Shown: positions 44,606-55,669, counted from the first letter of the stretch. The stretch: DNA of 64,000 nucleotides from Chloroflexota bacterium (GCA_021414245.1 JAIOOU010000004.1:186001-250000); one strand, 5' to 3'. Numbers and translations: made by a program. The notes: generated by a model not told the origin, from the sequence alone.

Positions 44606-45113
44606 TCCCGTTGTTGAGCTTGGACGTGGTCTCGCCGAGACGCTCCGTTCCTTTTTGTTCGAGAAGACGGTCACCGTCCAGTATCCTGAACAGAAACGCG
44701 AAGTGCGTCCGCGCTTCCGCGGCCGGCATGTGTTGAAACGGTACGAGAACGGCCTGGAGAAATGCATCGGATGTTCGCTGTGCGCGGCGGCCTGCCCCGC
44801 GGACGCCATCTTCGTCGAGGCCTCCGAGAACACGGATGAGAAGCGCTTCTCTCCCGGCGAGCGGTATGCCTCCACCTACGAGATCAACATGCTGCGCTGC
44901 ATCTATTGCGGCTTCTGCGAGGATGCCTGCCCGACCGAGGCTATTGTCCTGGGCGACAACTACGAACTCTCGTTCACCGACCGCCGCCAGGCTGTGTACA
45001 CCAAGGACAGCCTGCTCGAGCCGGTCCCAACGGCCGAGATGCTCACCCCGCGCAAGGTGGACGCAGGCGTCTTTACCCGCTCGGTTCCTGAAATGCAAAA
45101 TCCAACTGATTAA
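44592..45113 (+). CDS. nuoI: NADH-quinone oxidoreductase subunit I (23 kDa)
   Basis: Carries two [4Fe-4S] clusters (N6a/N6b). The 173-residue protein has CIGCSLCAAACPADAI and CIYCGFCEDACPTEAI, and the upstream RPRFRGRHVLKRYENGLEKC. GAGGAG precedes the ATG inside nuoH. Confidence 0.97.
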   Translation: MGVFDPVVELGRGLAETLRSFLFEKTVTVQYPEQKREVRPRFRGRHVLKRYENGLEKCIGCSLCAAACPADAIFVEASENTDEKRFSPGERYASTYEINMLRCIYCGFCEDACPTEAIVLGDNYELSFTDRRQAVYTKDSLLEPVPTAEMLTPRKVDAGVFTRSVPEMQNPTD

Positions 45114-45136
45114 CGATAATCGGAAATGAATTGCCT

Positions 45137-45661
45137 ATGAACTCTGACCTGATCGTTTTCCTCGTCCTTTCCCTGGTTTCCGTATCCAGCGCGCTGGGCA
45201 TGGTCTTCAGCCGCAACGCGGTCTATTCGGCCCTGTTCCTGGTGCTGAACTTTGTCACGGTGGCGGTCTTTTACCTGCTGTTGGGCGCGCCCTTTATTGC
45301 AATGTCGCAGATCACGGTGTATGCGGGCGCGATCATGGTCCTGTTCCTGTTCGTGATCATGCTGCTGGGCACCGAAACCATTTCCTCTCCGACTGCCCTG
45401 CCCTGGCAGAGACCGCTCGCAGTGCTGCTGGCGGTCGTGCTTGCGGTTGAATCCGTTTATCTGGTTTTCGCCCGCGCCGGATCAAATGCCTCCATTTCCG
45501 CACCGGACGCCTCCCTGAACAGCATGGAGAGTCTGCGCGGGATGGCGATGTCCCTGTTCAATAATTTCCTCCTGCCGTTCGAGATCACATCCATTTTGCT
45601 GCTGGTGGCGATGGTGGGCGCGATCGTGATCGCGAAGCAGGAAAAGGTAGGGCAGAAATAA
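45137..45661 (+). CDS. nuoJ: NADH-quinone oxidoreductase subunit J
   Basis: Membrane subunit of 174 residues with five spans and the family stretch [46 protein letters not shown]-like sequence, including the conserved [14 protein letters not shown] 45137 is preferred over the TTG at 45131 seen in frame. TAATG overlap with nuoK. Confidence 0.95.
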   Translation: MNSDLIVFLVLSLVSVSSALGMVFSRNAVYSALFLVLNFVTVAVFYLLLGAPFIAMSQITVYAGAIMVLFLFVIMLLGTETISSPTALPWQRPLAVLLAVVLAVESVYLVFARAGSNASISAPDASLNSMESLRGMAMSLFNNFLLPFEITSILLLVAMVGAIVIAKQEKVGQK

Positions 45662-45963
45662 TGGTACCCGTGGATTATTACGTCATCCTTTCGGCTGTTT
45701 TGTTCGCCATTGGCGCGATGGGCGTGTTGAGCCGCCGCAACCCGTTGATCATCTTCATGTCCATTGAGTTGATGCTCAATGCGGGTAACCTGGCCTTCGT
45801 GGCCTTCTCGAACATGTACAAGACCTTCAACGGACAGATCTTTGTGTTCTTTGTGATTGCAGTGGCCGCGGCGGAAGTGGCCGTGGGCCTGGCCTTGATC
45901 GTTGAGATCTTCAAGACCAAGAAGAGCATCAATATTGATGAGATGAATTCTCTCAAGGGATAG
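45661..45963 (+). CDS. nuoK: NADH-quinone oxidoreductase subunit K
   Basis: Small three-span subunit related to Mrp antiporter MrpC. The 100-residue protein has [18 protein letters not shown] with the channel glutamate, and [22 protein letters not shown] with the second conserved glutamate. Confidence 0.96.
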   Translation: MVPVDYYVILSAVLFAIGAMGVLSRRNPLIIFMSIELMLNAGNLAFVAFSNMYKTFNGQIFVFFVIAVAAAEVAVGLALIVEIFKTKKSINIDEMNSLKG

Positions 45964-45996
45964 TTCGATAACGGATATCGGACATCGGAGAAGTTT

Positions 45997-48183
45997 ATGC
46001 ACTTAAGCGAAGCAGTTAATTCAGGATTTTTCTTTCTCGCCCCGTGGCTGGTCTTTGCGCCCCTGGCCGGCCTGTTGATCAATTTGATCTTCGGCCGCAG
46101 GTGGAGCGAAAGGACGGTCGGCACGGTGGCCAGCCTGGCCTCGGGAGCGGCCTTTGTCGTTTCCGTGTTGCTGGCCTATTCGGTCTCGGCCAATCACGGC
46201 GAGGTGATGCGCTGGCGTCTGGCGGAATGGATCCATATCGGCACCCTTAACCTCGATTGGACCTTCCGCATGGACTCGCTCTCGACCACCATGATGCTGG
46301 TCGTTTCGGGTGTGGGCACCCTCATCCACATCTACGCCATCGGATACATGCACGAGGATGTGCGTTTCAAGAAGCAGGAGGGACGTTTCAACCGTTTCTT
46401 CATTTTCCTGAACCTGTTCATTGCCGCGATGATGATCCTGGTCAGCGGTGACTCGTACATGATGCTCTTCGTCGGCTGGGAGGGCGTGGGATTGTGCTCC
46501 TTCCTGCTGATCGGTTTCTGGTATGAGATGGATACGCTGGGACGTCCGTCCTGGGCCAACTCCAATGCCGCCAAGAAAGCCTTCATCACCAACCGGGTCG
46601 GTGACTTCGGTTTCCTGATCGCAGGCTTCCTGATGTTCTGGCACCTCGGTTCCTTCCAATTCGATGCCGCCTTCAAGGCTGCGCCCGCCATTGCCGCTTC
46701 CGAGCCGTGGGTGATCACAGCCATTACCTTGTTCATGCTGATTGGCGTTGCCGGCAAGTCCGCGCAGATCCCGTTGTACATCTGGCTGCCGGATGCGATG
46801 GCTGGCCCGACGCCTGTTTCCGCGCTCATTCATGCGGCCACGATGGTGACGGCGGGTGTCTATCTTGTGACCCGTTCCGCTCCGCTTTACACGCTGGTCC
46901 CGGATGCACAATACATTGTCGCCATGACCGGCGCGGTGACTGCATTCTTTGCCGCGACGATCGCCGTCGGTCAATACGATATCAAAAAGGTGCTCGCATA
47001 CTCCACGATCTCCCAGCTGGGTTTCATGGTCGCTGCCGTGGGCATGGGTGCTTACGTGGCGGGCATGTTCCATTTGATTACACATGCCTTCTTCAAGGCT
47101 TTGTTGTTCCTCTCCGCAGGTTCCGTCATTCTCGGCATGGAACGCGGACACCATCATGCGGAGCACGCTCATCATGATGTCAAGCCCGTCAAGGCGAAGA
47201 AAGCCAAACCCGCCTCCGACAAATCCGGGCATGAAACTCACGGGCATGAAGATCACGGCGAAGTGTTCGACCCGGGCGACATGCGCAACATGGGCGGGCT
47301 TCGCAAGACCATGCCGGTCACGTTCTGGCTGTATATGATCGGCACCCTGGCTCTGGCAGGCATCTTTCCGTTTGCGGGCTTCTGGTCCAAGGATGAAATC
47401 CTATTGGATGCCAGCCTGCACTACCGGGCTGTGTACTGGCTGTTGACGTTTGCTGCCTTCCTGACCGCCTTTTACATGGGACGTCAGGTCTGGATGGTCT
47501 TCTTCGGTCCGGCAAGACATGCGGCTGCCGCACACGCAGAGGAAAGCCCGAAGGTGATGACCGTCCCGCTGATGGTGTTGGCAGGCCTTTCGGTCCTGGG
47601 CGGTGCGCTCAATCTTCCAACGATGTTGGGCGTGACTTTGCCCGGTTCACATGCGCTGACTGAATGGCTGGGTCACACTCTGGGAGAGGTGGAAGGCGGC
47701 GAACTCAATCTAACCGTTGCCGGTATCTCCACCGGCCTGGCATTGCTTGCCATTTTGATCTCCTGGTTGATCTACGGCCGGAACCCGATCAAGGCCGGCC
47801 AGGCCGACCCGCTCAAGAAACCGCTCGGCCCGGTCTTCATTGGGATGGAAAGCAAGTGGATGATTGACGAGATCTACCAGGCCGTCATCATCAATCCCTT
47901 CAGGAAGGCATCCGAATTCCTGGCGGATGTGATCGACTGGCGCTTCTGGCATGACTTTGTGCATGATACGGTTATCCTCGGAACATACAACTGGGTCAGT
48001 GAAATCGCGCTGAACAAGTATTCCGATCAAAAAGGGATTGACGCTTTCGCGAACTGGCTGGGTGACGCCACTCAATCGGCATCCGCGACCCTGCGTAAGG
48101 TCCAGAACGGATTCGTGCGTTCGTACGCGCTTTCCGTCATGCTGGGTGTTGTTGCCATCTTGGGTTATTTGTTGTTGAAATAA
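45997..48183 (+). CDS. nuoL: NADH-quinone oxidoreductase subunit L
   Basis: Largest antiporter-like proton-pumping subunit. The 728-residue protein has WEGVGLCSFLLIGFWYE, GKSAQIPLYIWLPDAMAGPTPVSALIHAATMVTAGVYL, and the C-terminal lateral helix region. A hydrophilic insert at about residues 385-425 is rich in His and Lys (HHHAEHAHHDVKPVKAKKAK), lying in a loop after the spans. CGGAGAAG precedes ATG. Confidence 0.96.
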   Translation: MHLSEAVNSGFFFLAPWLVFAPLAGLLINLIFGRRWSERTVGTVASLASGAAFVVSVLLAYSVSANHGEVMRWRLAEWIHIGTLNLDWTFRMDSLSTTMMLVVSGVGTLIHIYAIGYMHEDVRFKKQEGRFNRFFIFLNLFIAAMMILVSGDSYMMLFVGWEGVGLCSFLLIGFWYEMDTLGRPSWANSNAAKKAFITNRVGDFGFLIAGFLMFWHLGSFQFDAAFKAAPAIAASEPWVITAITLFMLIGVAGKSAQIPLYIWLPDAMAGPTPVSALIHAATMVTAGVYLVTRSAPLYTLVPDAQYIVAMTGAVTAFFAATIAVGQYDIKKVLAYSTISQLGFMVAAVGMGAYVAGMFHLITHAFFKALLFLSAGSVILGMERGHHHAEHAHHDVKPVKAKKAKPASDKSGHETHGHEDHGEVFDPGDMRNMGGLRKTMPVTFWLYMIGTLALAGIFPFAGFWSKDEILLDASLHYRAVYWLLTFAAFLTAFYMGRQVWMVFFGPARHAAAAHAEESPKVMTVPLMVLAGLSVLGGALNLPTMLGVTLPGSHALTEWLGHTLGEVEGGELNLTVAGISTGLALLAILISWLIYGRNPIKAGQADPLKKPLGPVFIGMESKWMIDEIYQAVIINPFRKASEFLADVIDWRFWHDFVHDTVILGTYNWVSEIALNKYSDQKGIDAFANWLGDATQSASATLRKVQNGFVRSYALSVMLGVVAILGYLLLK

Positions 48184-48203
48184 ACCGCAATCGAGGATAG
48201 AAC

Positions 48204-49715
48204 ATGGAATTTCTCTTACAACCTCTTACACTTTTGACCTTCTTCCCGCTGGTGGGCGTACTCGTGATTCTCTTCATGAAGTCCGAGGCCAAGAACGCCA
48301 TCCGCTGGGTTGCAATGGTCACCACCCTGGTCACCTTCGGCATTTCGCTTTGGGTGCTGGGCCTCTTCACCGCCTCCAATCCGGATCTGCAATTGGAAGC
48401 CAGGTACCCCTGGATCCAGGTGGCCGGATGGAATATTTATTATTACCTTGCGGTGGACGGCTTGAGCATTCTGCTCGTCCTCCTGACCGCTTTCTTGACG
48501 CCCATCTCCATCCTGTCCACCTGGACAGCGGTGGAGGATCGCGTCAAGGACTTCATGATCTTCTTCCTTCTGCTGGAAGTGGGCATGATGGGCGTGTTCC
48601 TGGCGCAGGACCTGTTCATGTTCTACATCTTCTGGGAGTTCACGCTCGTGCCGATGTACTTCCTGATCGGTCTGTGGGGCGGACCGCGCCGGATCTATGC
48701 GGCGGTCAAGTTCTTCCTGTACACCATGGCCGGTTCCATTTTGATGCTGGTTGCCATTCTGTTCATCGGAATTAAGACCGGCACCTTCAACATGCCTGAA
48801 ATGCTGGCGGCATTGCCCGGACTTTATTCATCAGGCGCAATCGCACCCAACGTTCAAATGTTATTGTTCATTGCATTTGCCGCGGCTTTTGCCATCAAAG
48901 TCCCGATGTGGCCGCTGCACTCCTGGCTGCCGGATGCCCACGTGGAAGCGCCCACCGCCGGTTCCGTGATCCTGGCCGGTGTTCTGCTCAAGATGGGCAC
49001 CTATGGCTTCCTGCGATTTAACCTGCAGCTCTTCCCGCAGGCCACCCTGCAGGCCGCCCCGTGGATTGCGCTGCTCGCGACCATCGGCATTATCTATGGC
49101 GCGGCGGTTTCGTATGCCCAGGCGGATGTGAAGAAACTGGTTGCATATTCGTCTGTCAGCCATTTGGGTTTTGTGATGCTCGGCATGTTCGCGCTGAATG
49201 CACAGGGCGTTTCGGGTGCGATCCTGCAAATGATCAACCATGGGCTGAGCACCGGCGCCTTGTTCCTTTTGATCGGTATGGTCTATGAACAGACCCATAC
49301 CCGTGAGCTCAAAGTCTACGGCGGATTATGGAAGGTCATGCCGATCTTCGGCACTGTCATGCTGATCTCCTCCCTTTCCTCGATGGGACTGCCAGGATTG
49401 AACGGCTTCATCGGTGAATTCACCATTTTGCTGGGCGCGTTCGGTTCGGATGCGATCGGCAGCCCCTGGTTTGCGGGCATCTCCGCCATCGGTGTCATCA
49501 TGGCCGCGGTCTACATCCTCTACATGTTCCAGAAGATGTTCCTCGGACCTGCCGGCGAGGTCACCCAGCATCACGAACTCAAGGACCTCAACTGGCGCGA
49601 GATCGCCACGGTTGCCCCCCTGATCCTCTTCATGTTCTGGATCGGCCTGTATCCCGCCCCCTTCTTCAACTTGATAGCTCCTGCTGTTGAGAAATTGCTT
49701 TTAGCGCTCCACTAA
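48204..49715 (+). CDS. nuoM: NADH-quinone oxidoreductase subunit M
   Basis: Antiporter-like pump subunit of 503 residues with about 14 spans. Landmarks are FWEFTLVPMYFLIGLWGG, KVPMWPLHSWLPDAHVEAPTAGSVILAGVLLKMGTYG and INHGLSTGALFLLIGMVYEQTHTREL. Conserved Lys and Glu of the proton path are in these segments. 20 bp after nuoL. Confidence 0.97.
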   Translation: MEFLLQPLTLLTFFPLVGVLVILFMKSEAKNAIRWVAMVTTLVTFGISLWVLGLFTASNPDLQLEARYPWIQVAGWNIYYYLAVDGLSILLVLLTAFLTPISILSTWTAVEDRVKDFMIFFLLLEVGMMGVFLAQDLFMFYIFWEFTLVPMYFLIGLWGGPRRIYAAVKFFLYTMAGSILMLVAILFIGIKTGTFNMPEMLAALPGLYSSGAIAPNVQMLLFIAFAAAFAIKVPMWPLHSWLPDAHVEAPTAGSVILAGVLLKMGTYGFLRFNLQLFPQATLQAAPWIALLATIGIIYGAAVSYAQADVKKLVAYSSVSHLGFVMLGMFALNAQGVSGAILQMINHGLSTGALFLLIGMVYEQTHTRELKVYGGLWKVMPIFGTVMLISSLSSMGLPGLNGFIGEFTILLGAFGSDAIGSPWFAGISAIGVIMAAVYILYMFQKMFLGPAGEVTQHHELKDLNWREIATVAPLILFMFWIGLYPAPFFNLIAPAVEKLLLALH

Positions 49716-49741
49716 TCGCTGATTGCCAGGAGCTGATCGTT

Positions 49742-51193
49742 ATGACGCAACCTGAATACACAGAATATTACACAATCCTCCCGCTCATCATTCTGGTCAT
49801 CTGGGCCTGTTTGTTGCTGCTGGTCGATCTCTTCATTCCAAAGGACCGCAAGGGCATCACGGGCTTTCTGGCTGCAATGGGACTGGCCCTTACGCTGGGT
49901 TATTCCATTTCACAGATCGGACGCGAGGGCACGGGCTTTAACGGCATGGTCGTGCTCGACGGTTTCTCGACCTTCATCAACATCCTGATCCTCATCAGTG
50001 GTTTGTTGGGGATTTCCCTCGCCTATGGGTACGTCAAACGCATGGGCATCGAACGCGGCGAGTATTACACCCTGCTCCTGTTCAGCGTGACCGGCATGAT
50101 GCTCATGGCACAAGCCGCGGACCTGATCATCGTCTTCCTCGCCCTGGAATTGCTGTCCATTCCGCTGTATGTGCTGGCCGCCTTTGCGCGTCCCAACCTG
50201 CAATCCGAGGAAGCTGGCGTGAAATACTTCCTGCTCGGAGCCTTCGCGACCGGATTTGTGGTCTACGGCACGGCACTGGTCTTTGGAGCCACCGGACAAA
50301 CATCCTTTAGCGGCATCTTCAGCGCCGCTTCCGGCGGGACTTCCGGCCTGCTCCTGACCATTGGGGCGGCTCTCATCCTGGTCGGTTTTGGCTTCAAGGT
50401 GGCGGCAGTTCCCTTCCACATGTGGACCCCGGATGTGTATCAAGGCTCGCCGACAGCCGTGACCGCCTTTATGTCCTCAGGCGCGAAGATTGCGGGCTTT
50501 GCGGCCTTGCTGCGGGTATTTGCCACGGCCTTCCCCGCCCTCTCCGCTGACCTGACCAACATCCTGTGGGTCCTGGCCGCGTTGACCATGATCGTCGGCA
50601 ACCTAACCGCCATTTCCCAGACCAACATCAAACGCATGCTGGCTTATTCCAGCATTGCCCATGCGGGCTATATCCTGATGGCTTTTGTGCCCTACGGCAA
50701 CAAGGATGTCACCTCCATCTCTATTGCGGCGGGACTCTTCTATCTCGTCACCTATGTCCTGACCAACTTCGGGACCTGGGCCGTGGTCATCGCGCTTGAA
50801 AAGGCCGAAGGCAGGGGGCTGGAGATCGCGGACTACGCCGGAATTGCCAAAAAATATCCAGCCCTGGCTGCGGCCATGACCGTCTTCATGCTTTCGTTCA
50901 TCGGTTTCCCGCCCACGCTTGGCATGGTCGGCAAATTTTACCTTTTCCGTGCTGTCATTGCGGGCGGGTATTCCGGCCTGGCCATCATCGGTGTGGTGAC
51001 CTCGCTGGTCTCCGCATATTACTACCTGCGGGTCGTGGTCAATATGTACATGCGCGAAGGCGATCCGGTCCTTGAACAGGAATCCTGGCTGGGACTGACC
51101 ACGGCGTTTACCGCCATCCTGACCGTGGCCTTGAGCTTTGTCCCGCAGTGGCTCTTCCTGCTGGCGAGCACGGCCGTGTTCAGATTGTTCTAG
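49742..51193 (+). CDS. nuoN: NADH-quinone oxidoreductase subunit N
   Basis: Third antiporter-like subunit, 483 residues. Landmarks are FLALELLSIPLYVLAAFAR, FKVAAVPFHMWTPDVYQGSPTAVTAFMSSGAKIAGFAALLR and NIKRMLAYSSIAHAGYILMA. It completes the nuoA-N set and is followed by a strong terminator at 51209-51247. Confidence 0.97.
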   Translation: MTQPEYTEYYTILPLIILVIWACLLLLVDLFIPKDRKGITGFLAAMGLALTLGYSISQIGREGTGFNGMVVLDGFSTFINILILISGLLGISLAYGYVKRMGIERGEYYTLLLFSVTGMMLMAQAADLIIVFLALELLSIPLYVLAAFARPNLQSEEAGVKYFLLGAFATGFVVYGTALVFGATGQTSFSGIFSAASGGTSGLLLTIGAALILVGFGFKVAAVPFHMWTPDVYQGSPTAVTAFMSSGAKIAGFAALLRVFATAFPALSADLTNILWVLAALTMIVGNLTAISQTNIKRMLAYSSIAHAGYILMAFVPYGNKDVTSISIAAGLFYLVTYVLTNFGTWAVVIALEKAEGRGLEIADYAGIAKKYPALAAAMTVFMLSFIGFPPTLGMVGKFYLFRAVIAGGYSGLAIIGVVTSLVSAYYYLRVVVNMYMREGDPVLEQESWLGLTTAFTAILTVALSFVPQWLFLLASTAVFRLF

Positions 51194-51208
51194 AAAACCT
51201 GATGAATC

Positions 51209-51247
51209 GAATGGCTCCGGGTTGGAAAAACCCGGAGCCATTCTTTT
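51209..51247 (+). terminator. Rho-independent terminator of the nuo operon
   Basis: GAATGGCTCCGGGTT (51209-51223), loop GGAAA, exact complement (51229-51243), then TTTT. Confidence 0.93.
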
Positions 51248-51270
51248 GAAGCTGCGCGGCGGGATAATTA

Positions 51271-51298
51271 TTGACAGTCAATTCCTTTGCGGTATAAT
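51271..51298 (+). promoter_or_regulatory. Consensus promoter of tRNA-Lys
   Basis: TTGACA (51271-51276), 16-bp spacer, TATAAT (51293-51298). The precursor would have about 60 nt of 5' leader. Confidence 0.88.
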
Positions 51299-51365
51299 AC
51301 CGTCCGCATGTGTATGGCCGGCCGGCTCTGTTTGCAGGGCAAATGACTCGATATGGGTCCGCCAA

Positions 51366-51437
51366 GGCCTCGTAGCTCAATGGCAGAGCAGTTGCCTCTT
51401 AAGCAATTGGTTGAGGGTTCGAATCCCCCCGAGGTCA
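51366..51437 (+). tRNA. tRNA-Lys (anticodon CTT)
   Basis: Acceptor GGCCTCG pairs with CGAGGTC (one G-T). D stem GCTC/GAGC, anticodon stem GTTGC/GCAAT with loop CTCTTAA and CTT at 51398-51400, T loop TTCGAAT, discriminator A. The T stem has one A-C mismatch. CCA is not encoded. Confidence 0.93.
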
Positions 51438-51442
51438 CACAA

Positions 51443-51470
51443 AAAACAGCCTTCCAACGAAGGCTGTTTT
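51443..51470 (+). terminator. Rho-independent terminator of tRNA-Lys
   Basis: AAAACAGCCTTC (51443-51454), loop CAAC, GAAGGCTGTTTT (51459-51470): perfect 12-bp stem ending in T4, 5 bp after the tRNA. Confidence 0.9.
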
Positions 51471-51533
51471 GATTCAGGGCAGGAAATGAATCAGATCGTG
51501 GATTCAACCGCCGGTTAAGCGTGAAGCGGTTCC

Positions 51534-54500
51534 TTATCCGCCAAACAGGTTCTTGAAAAGGTCGTTGAGGAATTTTTGGATTCTCTCGAAGGTTGTGAGC
51601 GTAACGGGTGTTTCCGGCTGCGGCACCGGCGTCAATGTGGCCGTCGCGGTCAGTGTGGGAGTCGGCGTGGGAGTGTTCGTGATCGTGGCCGTGGGAGTCA
51701 AGGTAACCGTGGCGGTCGGCTGGGCCTCACGATAAATTCCGGGGGAGGCCCAGAAGACATGATTGCCCGGGTCGGTGTTCAACGGCGTGACATCCAGGAT
51801 GAACTTGACCTTTTGGCCCGCCAGGCTGCTGATGTCGATGTCGATCTTCGTATATTGTTGATCGTAAAACTCACCGACCGCCCACAGGTCCACAATGGCA
51901 TTCGAGGCGTCCTGATAGCTGACCCGCAGCAGGGCCGAGCACGACAAGGCATTGGCTTCGCAGCTTGCGATGGCGCGGAAATGGTCCCCGGCCTGCACCT
52001 CATAATCGGGGTAGATGCTTTGAATCGAACCGTTTCCACCGGCCGGGCTGATCATGATGGCTGGCGTGTTAAGTGTCGTGCCATCTTCGAGGGCAGGCAG
52101 GGTCACCAGGTGGATTGGATTTTGCGCATCACTCCCGGACCCCGGGCAGGGCTGCTGGACATTGTTGCTCAACCATTGGGCCGAGCAGATCTCTGCCACC
52201 AGATCATATACAAGAGTTTCCTTCATTGCGGGTGCGCTGGAAACCGCCGTTGTTGGAGCAGCTTCCGTGGCGGTCGCTTGAACGACGGGTTCGCTTGTTT
52301 GGGTCGCTGAAGGCAGAGGCTCGGCGGTATTTGTCGGTGCCAGAATCACCTGCACCTGAACCCAGATCTGTCCGTTCGAGGAGGAACCCAGCCCGAATGG
52401 GCTGCCCCCATCATCTTCAAAGGACCAGATGCCTTTGTAGGTGCCTGCAATGGCCGGAGCGGTGAAGTCCACCGAAATATCCACGGTCTCGCCAGGTGCG
52501 ACGGCGTTGGGGAGAGTCACGGAATCGGGCGCATCCATTTTGTCACCGCTGATGAAGATGAATTTAAAGGAGCTGGTCCACGGGCAGGTTCCGATGTTCT
52601 TGAAGCGCCAGGTCTTGGTGAATTTTTCCGTCGCATTAACGTTGGTGCCATCCGGCATGGTCACATCTTCCACAAACCCGGCCCGGTAACAATTGGGATC
52701 GAAGGTGGGAGTTGGCGTCATGCTTGGCGTGAAAGTCAGCGTAACGGTCGGTGTAATCGATGGGGTAAGGGTGGCGGTCAAGGTCGCAGTCGGCCGCGCA
52801 GTACGCGAAGCGGTCACGGTGGGGGTGCGCGAAGGGGTAAAGGTCAGCGTGGCTGTGGGTGTATTGGTTTTGGTCGGGCGCGGCGTGAAGGTGAGGGTAT
52901 TCGTTTCTGTAGGCCGAGGTGTTCGTGTGGGTGTGCTAGTCTCCGTCGGGCGGGGAGTGCGGGAAGCGGTCACTGTAGGAGTGACTGAAGGCGTAAAGGT
53001 TTGGGTGGCTGTGGGCGTGTTGGTAGCAGTCGGACGCGGTGTGCGCGAAGGAGTCACCGTGGGGGTAACCGAAGGTGTGAAAGTCAGTGTGGCTGTGGGA
53101 GTATTGGTTTTGGTGGGGCGCGGTGTAAAAGTAAACGTATTGGTCGCGGTGGGGCGGGGAGTACGGGTGGGTGTGCTGGTCTCCGTCGGACGGCGTGTGC
53201 GGGTGGAAGTTGGCGTTAAGGTGGGCAGCGGAGTCCTGGAGGCAGTCATCGTGGGCGTGACCGATGGCGTGAAGGTCGCAGTGAAGGTTGGGGTGGCTGT
53301 GGAAGTTGAGCTCGGAGTAAAGGAAGGTGTGACCGTGGGTGTATTCGAAGGTGTGTAGGTGGGCGTGGCTGTGGGAGTATTGGTTTTGGTCGGGCGCGGT
53401 GTAAAAGTAAACGTGTTGGTCGCCGTGGGACGCGGCGTGCGACTGGGTGTGCGGGTCTCCGTCGGACGGGGTGTGCGCGTTGAAGTGGCCGTGGCTGTGA
53501 CGGTGGACGTAAAGGATGGCGTGAAGGTAAATGTGTTGGTCGCGGTTGGGCGGGGCGTGCGCGAAGGTGTAACCGTCGGTGTGTTGCTCGGGGTATGGGT
53601 TGGAGTATTCGACGGTGTCACGGTCGGCGTTTTGCTGGCCGTGGATGTGGGTGTATGCGAAGGTGTAAAAGTTGTTGTGGGCGTGGCGGTCTTGCTGGGC
53701 GTAAGGCTCGGAGTCCGTGACGCGGTCGCGGTGGCGGTCCTGCTGGGTGTGAAGGTGGCCGTTTGTGTGGGTGTGAAAGTAATCGTGGGAGTCCGCGAAG
53801 GCGTAAAGGTGGGGGTGATGGTGGGTGTGCGTGTGACCGTCGGACTGGGGGTAAAGGACGGGTCGAGACACGCAGGGGCGGAATCTATCTTTCCATATGG
53901 GATGCTGGTGTTGCCGTTTTCATCATAGATCTTCACATATTTCACATATGGGAATTGTTTGACCGTGGCTGTCAACGGGCTGGCAATGTTGTAAGTGCTT
54001 CCGTTGGACTGGCATTGCCCCTTCAGGTAGATATTCAATACGCCATTCGCAGCCAGTTCAATCCGGTCATATCCCACAAAGCCATTCCAGTAGGCTGCCA
54101 GTCCGGCATTTTGTTCGACGGCGTTGGGTCCCTTGAAGTATTCATCGATTACCGCTGCAACCGGATTGATCGAGGAGAGAATTTCCCGGGACGCAGCCTT
54201 TTCAGCCGAGGATGCACCGCTTTCCAGGAGCTTTTTATCGGTGAAGACAATATTGACCTTGATGGTCAATGGGGTTGGGGTGATGGTGACGGTCGGCGTG
54301 GATGTGAACGTGGCTGTCCGCGTGACAGTGGGGGTGTTCGTCGGCCTGGCGGTCGCTGTCACGGAAGGCGTGGAAGTGGATGTCTTTGTGGTTGTGGCGG
54401 TGCTGCTAGATGTTGCAGAGGCAGCCTTGGTGGGGGTCCGTGTGGGTGTTGAGGTGGACGTTGGAGAAGCTGCCTTTGTAGGCGATGAAGTGAAAGTTGC

Positions 54501-55661
54501 GGTAAAGACCCTGGTTGCGGTCGGCGCCTTGGTCATCGTTGGCGCGGATGTGATGGTTGCGGCTTTTGTTAAAGTGAAAACAGGTGTGATGGTTTTGGTG
54601 GCGGTTGGGGCGCTTGTGGATGTTTTTCCGGTTACTGAAGTCGGGGTTCTGGAAGGTGTCACGGAAACTGCCGCAGGAATGGCCGTTCGTGTGCGTGTGG
54701 CTGTTGCGGACGGGGTGGATGTGGAGGTTCGGGTGGCTGTGGCCGAAGCGGTTGAGGTCGGGGTCCTGCTTGGGGTGTTGGAAGCAGGCAGGGTGGCCGT
54801 CGGAAGCGCGGTTTTCGTCGCTGTGGCTGTGACGGTCGGAGTGGCGCTGGGTGCGCTGGTGGATGTTTTGGTCGGTGTAGGTGTGATCGTGGGCGGGTTG
54901 CCGGTTAACGTAAAGGATCCCGAGTTCTTCCACTGGCTGCCAATGAAGATCTGGACTTCATAAAAGCCCGGCAGCCATTTGTCCACGGGCTGGGTCCAAA
55001 CGGAATTTCCGAAGCCCCTGGCATTTCCATCCCAGGTTTTGGTCTCGTAATATTGCAGCACACCGTCGCGATACCAAAGTGCGGTCCATTGCACGCCCGG
55101 GTCGAGCTGTTCATAATTAAAGAAGACGTACATTTGATTGATGGGATTGCTGAAACTGGACGCGATCACCGCCGGCAGTCCGCTTTCAATGTGCGTTGAA
55201 AATTTCAGGTCGCTGATCCTGGCGCTGGCTTGCGGGGTGACATCTCCCTTAAAGAGGGCTTCCACGGCCAATGGAACCGATGGCAGAGGGGTTTGTGTGG
55301 CAGTCGGCAGGGTTTCCGGTGTGCTGGTCAGGGCGAATTCGGTCGGGTTGTTATCCGGGGTATCTGTCGGCGCGGAGATTTGGGTGAATTCAGGGGTGGG
55401 CCGGGGCGTGCGGGTGTAGAACAGCGGAATGGCAGGCAGACTGCTGCGCGGGATCAGGCTCAGGACGAATAGTACCAGGCCGAAGGCCGCAAAGACCCAC
55501 AGGGCTGTGAAGGCTCTGCGCGCGCGGACCGTGTTTTGTTGGCGGGTGAGATAATTGGGGGAGCGTCGTGATTCCTGCAGCGCACGTATGGCAATGAAGT
55601 AACTGAAGACAATCCCCAGTGCGATCGCAGTCCCTCCAATAAGCAGAAAAATCGATGACAT
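51534..55661 (-). CDS. Giant Thr/Pro-rich surface protein with GerMN-like and NBR1-type Ig-like domains
   Basis: A 1375-residue cell-surface protein. Two membrane spans lie at about residues 5-25 and 50-70. Then come a beta domain (about 130-250, [26 protein letters not shown]), a first Thr/Pro/Ser-rich tract (about 253-470), and a GerMN-like domain (about 472-596: [38 protein letters not shown]). A second Thr/Pro tract of nearly 400 residues (about 598-990) is built from units such as [20 protein letters not shown]. An NBR1-type Ig-like domain (about 992-1105, [13 protein letters not shown]), a beta domain and a short Thr-rich tail follow. The tracts probably act as extended, perhaps glycosylated, spacers. 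Apparent long plus-strand frames here are antisense mirrors. TATAAT lies 8 nt before ATG. Confidence 0.85.
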   Translation of the reverse strand: MSSIFLLIGGTAIALGIVFSYFIAIRALQESRRSPNYLTRQQNTVRARRAFTALWVFAAFGLVLFVLSLIPRSSLPAIPLFYTRTPRPTPEFTQISAPTDTPDNNPTEFALTSTPETLPTATQTPLPSVPLAVEALFKGDVTPQASARISDLKFSTHIESGLPAVIASSFSNPINQMYVFFNYEQLDPGVQWTALWYRDGVLQYYETKTWDGNARGFGNSVWTQPVDKWLPGFYEVQIFIGSQWKNSGSFTLTGNPPTITPTPTKTSTSAPSATPTVTATATKTALPTATLPASNTPSRTPTSTASATATRTSTSTPSATATRTRTAIPAAVSVTPSRTPTSVTGKTSTSAPTATKTITPVFTLTKAATITSAPTMTKAPTATRVFTATFTSSPTKAASPTSTSTPTRTPTKAASATSSSTATTTKTSTSTPSVTATARPTNTPTVTRTATFTSTPTVTITPTPLTIKVNIVFTDKKLLESGASSAEKAASREILSSINPVAAVIDEYFKGPNAVEQNAGLAAYWNGFVGYDRIELAANGVLNIYLKGQCQSNGSTYNIASPLTATVKQFPYVKYVKIYDENGNTSIPYGKIDSAPACLDPSFTPSPTVTRTPTITPTFTPSRTPTITFTPTQTATFTPSRTATATASRTPSLTPSKTATPTTTFTPSHTPTSTASKTPTVTPSNTPTHTPSNTPTVTPSRTPRPTATNTFTFTPSFTSTVTATATSTRTPRPTETRTPSRTPRPTATNTFTFTPRPTKTNTPTATPTYTPSNTPTVTPSFTPSSTSTATPTFTATFTPSVTPTMTASRTPLPTLTPTSTRTRRPTETSTPTRTPRPTATNTFTFTPRPTKTNTPTATLTFTPSVTPTVTPSRTPRPTATNTPTATQTFTPSVTPTVTASRTPRPTETSTPTRTPRPTETNTLTFTPRPTKTNTPTATLTFTPSRTPTVTASRTARPTATLTATLTPSITPTVTLTFTPSMTPTPTFDPNCYRAGFVEDVTMPDGTNVNATEKFTKTWRFKNIGTCPWTSSFKFIFISGDKMDAPDSVTLPNAVAPGETVDISVDFTAPAIAGTYKGIWSFEDDGGSPFGLGSSSNGQIWVQVQVILAPTNTAEPLPSATQTSEPVVQATATEAAPTTAVSSAPAMKETLVYDLVAEICSAQWLSNNVQQPCPGSGSDAQNPIHLVTLPALEDGTTLNTPAIMISPAGGNGSIQSIYPDYEVQAGDHFRAIASCEANALSCSALLRVSYQDASNAIVDLWAVGEFYDQQYTKIDIDISSLAGQKVKFILDVTPLNTDPGNHVFWASPGIYREAQPTATVTLTPTATITNTPTPTPTLTATATLTPVPQPETPVTLTTFERIQKFLNDLFKNLFGG

Positions 55662-55669
55662 TGGACAGG

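Noticed and set aside
46021-47256. 411-codon minus-strand frame opposite nuoL, His/Asp-rich
   Set aside because: Composition reflects reverse reading of hydrophobic codons; nuoL is certain here.
52690-53880. CRISPR array suggested by regular repeats
   Set aside because: Repeats are in-frame Thr/Pro codons without constant repeat-spacer structure; no cas genes in the window.
52693-54963. Several plus-strand open frames rich in Val and Gly ([13 protein letters not shown]-type)
   Set aside because: They are exact antisense readings of the Thr/Pro repeat tracts of the minus-strand gene (ACx/CCx codons read as GTx/GGx). No start signals or folded-domain motifs.
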